From contig CM049308.1 of assembly GCA_026874595.1 (NCBI GenBank), positions 21,117,867 to 21,181,866 on the forward strand: a DNA stretch of 64,000 bases. Reading direction: 5' to 3'. Position 1 is the first letter of the stretch. The number at the start of each line of letters is the position of its first letter. Source of the DNA: Sipunculus nudus (taxonomy: Eukaryota; Annelida; Sipuncula; Golfingiida; Sipunculidae). The notes beneath the pieces are model-generated. The model searched no databases and was not told where the DNA came from. It was given only the letters and a program-made list of their open reading frames with translations. A program made the translations under genes and the position numbers. This document shows positions 35,961-47,400 of this stretch, piece by piece.

Positions 35961-36362
35961 AGCCTCGGTCACAACCGGAATACGGTCGCCGTACGGCGAG
36001 TGTTTTGGGCTATTCCGTGCACGTCAACCGTGCGTTTTTCAAAGGCCGAAGGGACCCCGCAACGACCGTACGGGCACCGTACAGTAGACGTACGGATGTC
36101 GTAGGATACCCGTGCAATTTATAACGCCTGCTCGGCTACCCGAGAGACGTACGGCGTACCTGCGGCTAAGGGGTCTTAGCGGCTTCCGCAAGGTTAGCTT
36201 GCGGCGTCCGCAGGGTTAGCTTACTCTACCGTGCGAAGGCCGTGAGAATGACGTAGACACCGTGCTTTTCCGGCTTGTCGGCCGCATAAGTATTCCTGCG
36301 GTTCCAAAAACAGAACGGTGATCTACGGTGTGCGGTGGCCGCAGCGGGTTGTGACCAAGGCT
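35961..36362. mobile_element. 402-bp MITE, AGCCTCGGTCACAAC ends, TTA duplication
   Basis: The left terminus AGCCTCGGTCACAACC and the right terminus GTTGTGACCAAGGCT are inverse complements with one difference in 15. TTA precedes (35958-35960) and follows (36363-36365) the element. The interior is clearly richer in G+C than the flanks, with many CGTACGG words. The TTA duplication suggests PIF/Harbinger; there is no coding capacity. The inverse word GTGTGACCGAGG also closes the CGTA-rich block at 6850-6870, so that block may belong to a related family. Confidence 0.75.
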
Positions 36363-36624
36363 TTAAATGAGCAAGGGCCAAGAATAAAGCCAAGAATCAG
36401 ACCAACGAGAGCGGGATGTCCCGGATTAAAAACTTGGGGTGAAGCCTGTATCCCACGTGGTGCATGGTTTCCTCACAAATAAGAGTGCCTTTAGTGGGTT
36501 CCTTACTATTACGGCCCAGTAAGGGAAGTAAATACACACACAGGATATACAGGTGCCATACACCGAGCCTGGTTGACGCTGGAATAATTTTGTACATATT
36601 TGGATATATGTTTGGATGACGTCA

Positions 36625-37010
36625 GCCTGGTTAAAGTCAACTGAAGCCTAGGAATGCCGCTTTGTCAATCGTCCGTCCGTCCGTTGGCCATAACAAATCG
36701 TGACCGCTAACCCTAGTAGCTCCAATGTAGACATCCAGGGAAGTCAATAAAATTCTCCTTGGAAACGTGAATTTAGGCAGTATCTGCTGCCTACATCCTA
36801 TGAGGTGTGTAAGTACCCCCCCCCCCCCACCCCCCACCCCCAATAATCAAAACTTTAATACTAAACCTCCAGTATCTTGATAATGCATGGATTCTTGCCT
36901 TAAATATTTATCATGACTAGTTTCGTAAGTTCCCGTCAACTAGTGGCGTCAAATGTATTTTTGTTTAATTTTACGATTTTGTTTTATTTTTGAAACCGCC
37001 AAATGACAGC
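36625..37010 (+). repeat. Dispersed repeat R-A, partial copy
   Basis: Shows TCGTCCGTCCGTCCGTTGGC, 'gaccgctaaccctagtagct', 'gacatccagggaagtcaata', 'ctccttggaaacgtgaattt', a C-run (about 36817-36840) and 'gtttcgtaagttcc'. The family's right end is missing. Confidence 0.7.
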
Positions 37011-37069
37011 ATTCATGTCAGCATCTAAGCTTGGTTTCATCTGGTGTTCCGAAATCTGGTGTGTTTATT

Positions 37070-37860
37070 AGTCATAAGCGGGTGCCCTGTAGTAATCCCT
37101 CTGTCCGTCTTCCTGTCCGTCCGTTCATCCATTCACAAATTCGTTTCCGGATGATAACTCCAGTTTGGATTGACATATGGATTTGAAACTTGACTTATAT
37201 ATGGCCCTCCTCTAAGGTAAGAAACCTACTGATATTGGGGTTATGAGATCAAAGGTCAAGGTCACTAGATCCTTATCTAAAATAATTTTGGATAAAATTT
37301 TAAGCCAAATTTTTCATCAAAAGCCTTATATCTTCAACTGCCAACAAGGGAAGATTCTTTTCAAAATTGAATCACAGGGTCAAAGGTGAAGGGCTCATCC
37401 GTTCACAAAATAGTTTATGGACGATAACCCAAGATTGGCTCAACAGATTGGCCTCAAACTTGGTTTATCAATGACCCATCCCTTAAGTAAGATTTATTTT
37501 GATTTTGGGGTCAAGGTTCAAAAGTGAAGGTTACAGGGCAAACATCTTTAAAATGATTGTGGATGCATTTTGAATCAAACTTTTCATCCCAAACCTTCCA
37601 TATCATATTTATGCTTACCTGCCCATCCTGGAAGAAACCTGTAGCATTTTAGGTTAACTGGTAAGAGGTCAAGATCCCACTTTTCCATGAAAATCAAAAT
37701 GGCGTTAGTTCAAGAATAGTAAGTTCAAAGATTTTTAGGTCACATGGTCATGCTCACGGGACCCATATAATGAAAAAGCTAAACAAAATATCCTTGTAGA
37801 CCGCTGAGCGTCGATACCCATTGATCCCTAAATAACTAGTCATATCATGGCGCATAAAAT
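37070..37860 (+). repeat. Dispersed repeat R-B, copy 3
   Basis: Head 'aagcgggtgccctgtagtaa', then CCGTCCGTCCG, 'gatgataactccagtttgga' and two rounds of 'gaaacttg.cttat..atgg' with 'aaaggtcaaggtcact'. It ends near 37810 with 'cgctgagcgtcgatacccat', similar to the R-A right end. Confidence 0.75.
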
Positions 37861-38019
37861 TTTGTTAATCTTTGTCAGAAACTGCTGAGTTTAACAAATG
37901 ACCCATCAGGTACTGGAGCTTTACGGACATCCGAAGCAACTATTGGCATATGCGCCTCGGACTGTCAAATGCTCCCCTTATGCCTTGTCCGATCCAAGGG
38001 TTCTGTTGTCAGATTTCCA

Positions 38020-40995
38020 ACAATTGTATATGTAAAGGATCCAAACAACTGCATGTACAGGTGATCCAGGAAAGATCCAAACAACAGCAAGTAAAGGAGA
38101 TCCAAAAAAGATCCAAACAACAACATGTATAGAAGATCCAGTAAGGATCTAAAAACAGCATGTAACAGAGATCCATTAAGGATCCAAACAACTGCATGTA
38201 AAGGTGATCCAGGAAGGATCCAAACAACAGCAAGTAAAGGGGATCCAAAAAAATCCAAACAACAACATGTATAGAAGATCCAGTAAGGATCTAAAACAGC
38301 ATGTAACAGAGATCCAGTAAGGATCCAAACAACTGCATGTACAGGTGATCCAGGAAGGATCCAAACAACAGCAAGTAAAGGAGATCCAAAAAAAATCCAA
38401 ACAACAACATGTATCGAGGATCCAGTAAGGATCTAAAACAGCATGTAACAGAGATCCAGTAAGGATCAAAACAACTGCATGTAAAGGTGATCAAGGAAGG
38501 ATCCAAACAACAGCAAGTAAAGGAGATCCAAAAAAATCCAAACAACAACATGTATAGAAGATCCAGTAAAGATATAAAACAGCATGTAACAGAGATCCAG
38601 TAAGGATCCAAACAACTGCATGTAAAGGTGATCCAGGAAGGATCCAAACAACAGCAAGTAAAGGAGATCCAAAAAAAAGATCCAAACAACAACATGTATA
38701 GAAGATCCAGTAAGGATCTAAAACAGCATGTAACAGAGATCCAGTAAGGATCCAAACAACTGCATGTAAAGGTGATCCAGGAAGGATCCAAACAACAGCA
38801 AGTAAAGGAGATCCAAAAAAGATCCAAACAACAACATATATAGAAGATCCAGTGGGGATCTAAAAACAGCATGTGACAGAGATCCAGTAAGGATCCAAAC
38901 AACTGCATGTAAAGGCGATCCAGGAAGGATCCAATCAACAGCATGTAAAGGAGATCTAGCAAGGGTCCAAACAACATGTATAGAAGATCCAGTAAGGATC
39001 TAAAACAGCATGTAACAGAGATCCAGTAAGGATCCAAACAACTGCATGTAAAGGCGATCCAGGAAGGATCCAATCAACAGCATGTAAAGGAGATCTAGCA
39101 AGGGTCCAAACGACATGTATAGAAGATCCAGTAAGATCTAAAAACAACATGTAACAGAGATCCAGTAAGGATCCAAACAACTGCATGTAAAGGCGATCCA
39201 GGAAGGATCCAATCAACAGCATGTAAAGGAGATCCAAAAAAAGATCAAAACAACAACATGTATAGAAGATCCAGTAAGGATCTAAAACAGCATGTAACAG
39301 AGATCCAGTAAGGATCCAAACAACTGCATGTAAAGGTGATCCAGGAAGGATCCAAACAACAGCAAGTAAAGGAGATCCAAAAAAGATCCAAACAACAACA
39401 TATATAGAAGATCCAGTAAGGATCTAAAAACAGCATGTAACAGGGTCCAGTAAGGATCCAAACAACTGCATGTAAAGGTGATCCAGGAAGGATCCAATCA
39501 ACAGCATGTAAAGGAGATCTAGCAAGGGTCCAAACAACATGTATAGAAGATCCAGTAAGATCTAAAAACAGCATGTAACAGAGATCCAGCAAGGATCTAA
39601 ACAACTGCATGTAAAGGTGATCCAGGAAGGATCCAATCAACAGCATGTAAAGGAGATCTAGCAAGGGTCCAAACAACATGTATAGAAGATCCAGTAAGAT
39701 CTAAAAACAACATGTAACAGAGATCCAGTAAGGATCCAAACAACTGCATGTGAAGGAGATCCACTAAAAATCCAAAAAACAGCAAGTAATGGAGATCCAA
39801 AAAAGATCCAAACAACAACATGTAAAGGAGATCTAGTAAGGATTCAAGCAATATGTAAAGGAGATCCAGTAAGGACCCATAAAAAACAAAGTAAAGGGCA
39901 ACCAGTAAGGATCCTACCAACAGCATGTCAATGAGATCCAGCAAGGATCAGATCAACCGACAACATGTAAAGAAGATACAGTAAGGACCAAACAACAGCA
40001 TGGAAAGGAGATCCAGTAAGGATCCAACCAACAGCATGTTAATGAGATCCAGCAAGGATCTAACCAACCGACAGCATGTAAAGGAGATACAGTAAGGACC
40101 CATAAAAACATTACGTAAAGGGCATCCAGTAAGGATCCAACCAACAGCATATAAAGGAGATTTAGTAAGGATTCAAACAACAGCATGGAAAGGAGATCCA
40201 ATAAGGATCCAAACAACAGCAAATTAAGGAGACCCAGTAAGGATCCAACCAACAGCCTGTAAAGAAGATTTAGTAAGGATTCAAACAACAGCTTGGAAAG
40301 GACATCCAGTAAGGATCCAACCAACAGCATGTTAATGAGATCCAGCAAGGATCTAACCAACCGACAGCATGTAAAGGAGATACAGTAAGGACCCATAAAA
40401 CATCAAGTAAAGGGCATCCAGTAAGGATCCAACAAACAGCATATAAAGAAGATTTAGTAAGGATTCAAACAATAGCATGGAAAGGAGACTCAGTAAGGAT
40501 TCAAACAACAGCATGGAAAGGACATCTAGTAAGGATCAAATCAACAGCATGTAGAGGACATCCAGTAAGGATCCAACCAACAGCATGTCAATGAGATCCA
40601 GCAAGGATCTAACCAACAGACAGCATGTAAAGGAGATACAGTAAGTATCCAAACAACAGCATGGAAAGAAGATCAATTCAGGATCCAAACAACAGCATGT
40701 AAAAGAGATCCAATAAGGATCCAAACAACAGTATATTAAGGAGATTCAGTAAGTATAAAAACAACAGCATGTAATTAAATGAGATCCAGTAAGGATCTAA
40801 ACAACAGCATGTACGGGACATCTGAAGTGATCCAAACAACAGCATGTAAAGGAGATCCAGCAAGGATCCAAAAAACATGTTAAGGAGTATAATAAGGATC
40901 CAATCAACACCATGTAAAGGAGATACAGTAAGGATCTAAACAACAAATGTAAAGAGATCCAGTAAGGATCCAAACCACATCATGGAAAGGAAAGG
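38020..40995. repeat. Satellite array, about 36-bp monomers in about 142-bp higher-order units
   Basis: Monomers read like GATCCAGGAAGGATCCAAAC followed by 'aacagcaagtaaagga' (36 bases). Up to about 39740 four monomer types alternate in fixed order (actgcatgta, cagcaagta, caacatgtatag, cagcatgtaacag), giving an interval of 141-143 bases between 'actgcatgta' words at 38048, 38191 and 38332. After 39740 the order is lost and monomers are single and more diverged. Nearly every monomer has two GATCC words. The minus-strand frames here (up to 260 codons) are a by-product: the monomer is a multiple of three and lacks stops on that strand. Confidence 0.92.
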
Positions 40996-40999
40996 AAAC

Positions 41000-41220
41000 C
41001 GCCCGCTCGCTCAAATTTTAACGCATGGTCGTCAGCAAAATTTTCTTTTTGCTGTAGCCTATATCTTCTAAATCATGACAGATATTATTATCTCCGAGTG
41101 GATGGTTCAGATATCCGGATAGTGAGAATATCTATAACAAATTGTTTAAGGATTATGTGCACTCTCTCTCATACACAGTATCATGCACGTTCACCCCAGT
41201 ACTTTCCAGTACATACGTGC
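41000..41220. other. Spacer, nothing recognised
   Basis: No motif or shared repeat was recognised. Confidence 0.4.
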
Positions 41221-41614
41221 ACTTGTATTATTTCAATCGTTATAAAGGTTTGATCAGGATTTATTCGAATACATGTACATAGCTCCTTTGATACAATCAA
41301 ATGTTTGCGAAATTTAAAATTTTATTACCTATGATAAAATCAGACATTTTCTTTTTAAACACCGTCTGGTGTTTTAATCCGAGACAGATGGTACAATGCA
41401 TGATTTCAAAATACAATGTACTTGTATTATTTCAATCGTTATAAAGATTTGATTAGGGTTTATTCAAATACATGTACATAGCTCCTTTGGTACAATCAAA
41501 TGTTTTTTTTTAAATTGAGCATTTTATTACCTATGATAAAATCAGACATTTTATTTTTAAACACCGTTTGGTGTTTTAATCCGAGACAGGTGGTAAAACT
41601 GCATGATTTCAATG
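41221..41614 (+). repeat. Diverged tandem duplication, about 199-bp unit
   Basis: Copies at 41221-41419 and 41420-41614 both start ACTTGTATTATTTCAATCGT and share 'acatgtacatagctcctttg', 'attacctatgataaaatcag' and 'ggtgttttaatccgagacag'. The divergence is roughly 10-15 percent by eye, so this duplication is older than the one at 18787. Confidence 0.85.
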
Positions 41615-41820
41615 TATATATTTTTAAAATAAAAATCAATGGATAACAAAGATGCTAAATGATATTTTAATTTCAGAGACTGAGATATGATTCAAACTTA
41701 ATTTTACCGTTAAAAAAAGAATTCAAAGTAAATCAACGTCAATGGATGAAACCTTAATGGATGAAAAATATAAGGTATTAAAAGCTCCTCCCTCTGTTTA
41801 CTCCTCATACAGAGGGTCTA

Positions 41821-42049
41821 CACTGCATCCGTTCCAGATCTCCATCCATTTAAACCGCTGCTTTGTATAAGAGGACTTTCTGAGTATCACCGATAAGGCT
41901 CGCAAAGGAGAAACAATTGTATTAAGCAGACCAGTGAGAAAGTGGTATCGCATTGCGCAGTTTTTAGTCTGGGACACCCCGGTCTCGTTAGTCTGATTAT
42001 TGTTGTCCCCGTGTTAGCCCTGGTGTCGAACTCTGGAACGACTGCAGTG
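41821..42049. mobile_element. R-D element, complete copy with TA duplication
   Basis: The left end CACTGCATCCGTTCCAGATC and the right end CTGGAACGACTGCAGTG are inverse complements with a few differences, flanked by TA at 41819-41820 and 42050-42051. It is 229 bases long, with no coding capacity. Relatives are at 13445-13725 and 32290-32450. The TA duplication fits a Tc1/mariner-type MITE. Confidence 0.7.
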
Positions 42050-42059
42050 TATGCAAGCG

Positions 42060-43254
42060 CTGTGTGAGGAGTGAGGTCCTCTTAGACTGATCAGACATTA
42101 AAGTTATAAAACAGCAATGAATATATCATAATCCTTTGTATATACAGGCCACTTCGGAGCATCACCATAATTTGTATTTCTTAATCGGATGCCAGTGTAT
42201 ATATATAAGTAAAATAAATGATGGTCCCGGCATTATAATAATTGGAGTAATTCCAAATTCATCATGAAATATACATATCCATTAATAAAAATTAACTTTT
42301 TAAAAACTGTTTAAGGTTGCATTCTAATTTAATACGCTATTGGTCCCAATTATGCAGCACATTGAAAACAGCATATCAATATAAATTTCATCATAACAGA
42401 ATGTTACAGAATATTATACATATAGATATATATATATGATACATTGTCGTTTTGACATATTAAACACCATTTATGAGTATAAGTATTCTAAAAAACATAT
42501 AGCAATCATGTAAAGAATATCAGTTTTCTAAAACACATATAGCAATCGCGTGATTGAATTATACATCAAATGCATTTGCAAGAGTGTTTGCATTTAAAAT
42601 TTAAAAAATTACTTCTTTTGCATTTGTATTTGATAAAATTAAATTAATCTATTACAATAGCCTTTGCATGTTTCAAAATGGAATTGTACTTTTAGGCTTC
42701 ACATGAAATAAAAAGCAAGACAAAATTTACCATGTATACACATGTGTACACATGTGGTCAAATAAGCACAATACATAATATATTTCAATAGTACCTTATA
42801 TATACAAACGTATACACTAGAAAATACACAGTCACAGGAAGAAATTAATACGTATTGCTACGGATTTATATGTACAGAAAGTTGTGTATTCGGTCACACA
42901 TGTAAAATGTTGACCAGAAGATATATCAGTAAAAATGTTACACAGAAAGACATATGTAAAATTTAAATACAAATGTACAACCGATATATTCTACAGATTT
43001 TTGTATATATGTATTTGGCACTAAAGGTGAGCATGTAATGAAAACTAAAAAGCTATCAAATGAAAATACTGCAGGTTATAAAATATGAAAGAAAAACGAC
43101 TTATTAATTAACAACAGTCATTACCTGCGAAGATAAGTGGTGCATACTATTGACGTAAATAAGCGCGAACATTTGATTTAAAAAGAACTTTTCAGGTTTA
43201 TAATATTTGGATTAAACATTAGAAACTGATATAGTTATGTAGAATTACAGTAAA
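42060..43254. other. AT-rich stretch, nothing recognised
   Basis: No motif, no frame above 60 codons and no shared repeat was recognised. Confidence 0.45.
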
Positions 43255-44480
43255 CATCGCACGGTCTTTTACATTTTGTTCGGGTCACCACGCATGCTGT
43301 GATCACGCAGTGCTCTGTTATAGTTTTCACAGTCACAATACTCTTAAGGTGGTTTTCCATAAGTGCGTAGTGCGTATCCGTAGTCCGCATGCGTAGTCCG
43401 TATGCGTAGTCCGTATCCGCAAAGTTCGTTTTCCATAAGTACGTATATGCGTAGTCCGTACTCCGTATTGATATGTGCTCGAAAGCTGTTTTTTTTTTTT
43501 TTTTTTTTTTGCAAGCCATTTTACCATATATGTATTGTACATTTGTATATATTAGCATCAAAAGTTAAAAACAATAAAATTAAAAATAATAAAATTTTTA
43601 AAAGATCAAAATTAGTAATATTTTATACGTGACAGTGATGTTAACGCTTCAATCATAAAAAAAAACATGTTGTCTGTGATAAAGAAAGGAAAACAAAATT
43701 CAGCCAAATGCCAATATGTTTGGTTGCCGGAAAACTGATGCCAGAAATGACATTTGTGCCAGTTTGACATAGAGACCAGGTGCATACAGCACGGCCTGAA
43801 TGGGAAAACTCTATGGTAAACCTGAAATCGACACGATGATTGGTATGCGTAGTGCGCAAAAATAGCTCCCGGCAGCGTGCGGATACGGACTACGCATGCG
43901 GATGACGCATGCGGATGAATGGAAACGGCCCAGTTAAAAAGTCTACAAAGCGATTTTTGCGGACTACGCATACGGACTACGCATACGGACTACGGATACG
44001 GACTACGCACTTTTGGAAAAGTACCGTTAGTGTGCGTGTTTCTGTTACAGGTTTTACAGTCGTCTCAGAGTGTCTCTGCCCTCTTACAGATAACAGCTAC
44101 ATTATAGCAGTCATCCGTGTCACAGACTTTGGTTCGGTTATAATTTTACAGTCACAGGAATTTGAGGGCGCATGTCTCTGATTCAGGTTTTGCAGTCAGC
44201 GGACTTTGACAGTGCCTGGCTCTGTTAGAAGTTTTACAGTTTTACATTCATCGGACTCTGAAAATACGCGTCTCTGTTACAGGTTTTACAGTCACCGGAA
44301 TCTGAAAGTGCATGGCTCTGTCCCAGGGTTTGATTTTACAGTCAATGGAATCGGAGTACACATGTCTCTTTTACAAGTTTTACAGTCACCGGAATCTGAA
44401 AGCGCTTGGTTCTGTTAAAAGTTTCAAAGTCAAGAGACTATGACAGCGGACAGCTCTGTTACAGCTCTGTTTGTACTTTT
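43255..44480 (+). repeat. About 44-bp minisatellite, split by a MITE
   Basis: Units such as GTTTTACAGTCACCGGAATC followed by 'tgaaagtgcatggctctgttacag' repeat with strong divergence, with units at about 44040-44480 and remnants at 43260-43343. The array begins within about 10 bases of the stop codon of the minus-strand Cys-rich gene, so it lies in that gene's downstream flank. Confidence 0.75.
43347..44026. mobile_element. 680-bp fold-back MITE with TTA duplication
   Basis: The left end AGGTGGTTTTCCATAAGTGC is mirrored by a right end whose inverse reads CGGTACTTTTCCAAAAGTGC. Both arms (about 43347-43460 and 43880-44026) contain subrepeats of CGTAGTCCGTATGCGTAGTC. TTA occurs at 43344-43346 and 44027-44029. 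Joining the flanks with a single TTA restores a minisatellite unit ('cagtcacaatactcttagtg' against 'cagtcaccggaatctgaaag'), which supports these boundaries. A T-run (about 43489-43511) is inside. No transposase; the superfamily is likely PIF/Harbinger from the TTA duplication. Confidence 0.8.
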
Positions 44481-44487
44481 TCTTTCA

Positions 44488-47400
44488 TTATTCACTTTTC
44501 CATGTTATACATACTGGACTGTGATCACCTAAACCTACTGCATCTAAGCGTGGCACCGTAGTCTCAACTACTTTGTCCACATCAGAGACAAACACCAGAT
44601 CAATCAGTTTTACAAAACGGGTAGGTTCCGTTATTACCTGATGGAGACCTTTGTCACGGGGGATTGTATTCATCCTGGCCTTCCGAGAAACATCAAACAT
44701 ATCAATATTGAAGTCTCCCGATAGTACAACATTATCGTAGTTATTACAAGCGCGGGTGAGTTCCTTTTCAAAGTGATCATACCATTCAGCAGTCTCCTTA
44801 GGAGGACGATACATTGTTCCTATAAGAATGGTTTGTTTATCTGGAAAATTCACCTCTACCCAGAGTGACTCGATTTGTCCAGAGCTTATACTAGGCAACT
44901 TGCGGCATTTGTTAGAGTCTTTCACATAAAGTGCAACGCCCCCACCCAGCTTCTCACCCGGTCTGTCCTCTCGAAATAATTTGTAGCCAGGAATTTGTGG
45001 ATCTAGATCCTGCATGTTATTCTTAAACCACGTCTCAGACACGGCTAGTACTGACACTGGCTCCTTTGCCAGTAGTTCCTTTACTTTACCCATCTTATTT
45101 AACAAAGACCCGACATTAACGTGAACCATTCTGTGCCCTTGTTTCTTTAAACCAAAACCCTGCTTTACATCCTGACTTCTTAAACCTTTTCTTCTATTTT
45201 CACAGGATGGAGAAAAACAACTCGTGCAAGACCTTCCCTTCTCCGCACATACACAAGAGTTGCAGTCTCCAGACGTACATTTGCAGCAAAACATGAAACT
45301 ATCATTAACACATCGACATCCCGGAGCCTCGCAGTTGGTACAAGCTTTCCCATTTGACCCACACACACAGTTTTCACAAGCTCCGCTTCGGCAGCTACAA
45401 CACTTTTCATTCATGGCGGATAAAGATAAGTCTGATACATTTTCGCATCCCAAAGACTCACAGTTGGTACAAGCTTCCCCACTCGCTCCACACACACAGT
45501 TTTCACAAGTTCCATTTTTGCATCTACAACATTTTGCATTCTCAGAGGATATAGATGGTTTTGATGCATATTTGCATCCTGAAGACTCACAGTTGGTACA
45601 AGCTTCTCCACTCGCTCCACACACACAGTTTTCACAAGTTCCATTTTTGCATCTACAACATTTTGCATTCTCAGAGGATATAGATGGTTTTGATGCATAT
45701 TTGCATCCCGGAGACTCACAGTTGGTACAAGCTTCCCCACTCGCTCCACACACACAGTTTTCACAAGTTCCATTTTTGCATCTACAACATTTTGCATTCT
45801 CAGAGGATATCGATGGTTTGGATGCATATTTGCATCCCGGAGACTCACAGTTGGTACAAGCTTCCCCACTCGCTCCACACACACAGTTTTCACAAGTTCC
45901 ATTTTTGCATCTACAACATTTTGCATTCTCAGAGGATATAGATGGTTTTGATGCATATTTGCATCCTAAAGACTCACAGTTGGTACAAGCTTCCCCACTC
46001 GCTCCACACACACAGTTTTCACAAGTTCCATTTTTGCATCTACAACATTTTGCATTCTCAGAGGATATAGATGGATTGGATGCATATTTGCATCCCGGAG
46101 ACTCACAGTTGGTACAAGCTTCCCCACTCGCTCCACACACACAGTTTTCACAAGTTCCATTTTTGCATCTACAACATTTTGCATTCTCAGAGGATATAGA
46201 TGGTTTTGATGCATATTTGCATCCCGAAGACTCACAGTTGGTACAAGCTTCCCCACTCGCTCCACACACACAGTTTTCACAAGTTCCATTTTTGCATCTA
46301 CAACATTTTGCATTCTCAGAGGATATAGATGGATTGGATGCATATTTGCATCCCGGAGACTCACAGTTGGTACAAGCTTCCCCACTCGCTCCACACACAC
46401 AGTTTTCACAAGTTCCATTTTTGCATCTACAACATTTTGCATTACCAGAGGATATAGGTGGTTTTGATGCATATTTGCAACCCGGAGACTCACAGTTGGT
46501 ACAAGCTTCCCCACTCGCTCCACACACACAGTTTTCACAAGTTCCATTTTTGCATCTACAACATTTTGCATTCTCAGAGGATATAGATGGTTTTGATGCA
46601 TATTTGCATCCTGAAGACTCACAGTTGGTACAAGCTTCCCCACTCGCTCCACACACACAGTTTTCACAAGTTCCATTTTTGCATCTACAACATTTTGCAT
46701 TCTCAGAGGATATCGATGGTTTTGATGCATATTTGCATCCTGAAGACTCACAGTTGGTACAAGCTTCCCCACTCGCTCCACACACACAGTTTTCACAAGT
46801 TCCATTTTTGCATCTACAACATTTTGCATTCTCAGAGGATATCGATGGTTTTGATGCATATTTGCATCCTGGAGAATCACAGTTAGTACACGCCATCCCT
46901 TTCACTCCGCATGCACACCCTTCACAATTCCCAGTTTTGCATCGGCAACATTTTCCATTCAATGCTTGGCTACCTGCACCTGTAGTTTTTGAACCGTGCT
47001 GGCTTTGCTTGGTCTTGCTTTGGATATTATTGCAAGACGGTGATTCACAACTTGTACACCCTCTTCCTTTCAATCCACATGCGCATGATTCACATTTACC
47101 ACTTTTGCACTTGCAGCATCTAACAACGGCTGGTTTACTGGAAGATCCACCAGCGTATGCTCTTTTACTGTTATGTGAAGTTGATGGAAGCCCAGCTGTA
47201 TACCCATAGGAAGATCTCAGTGATGTGGAATTCGTACAGCCTGATGAAGAACAGTTGACACAAGCTTCACCTTTGAGTGCGCATGCGCATGAATCACAAC
47301 TTCCTGTTCTGCACCTGCAACACGTGTTTGTAGATTGTTGCCTGTATTCTGCTGATGGTCCGCTGGTATAACTGATGTTGTATCCTGATGAGATGCCGTA

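Noticed and set aside
38291-39073. 260-codon minus-strand frame rich in Cys, Leu and Trp
   Set aside because: A translated 36-bp satellite; all three minus-strand frames are similarly open.
45411-46880. Minus-strand frames of 181 and 304 codons in another frame of the same array
   Set aside because: Frame-shifted readings of the same 129-bp repeats, with no independent features.
45224-47209. 661-codon plus-strand frame opposite the Cys-rich gene
   Set aside because: It is the antisense of the 129-bp repeats; a repeat length divisible by three keeps opposite frames open. The minus-strand product has the conserved Cys spacing and the EEP domain.
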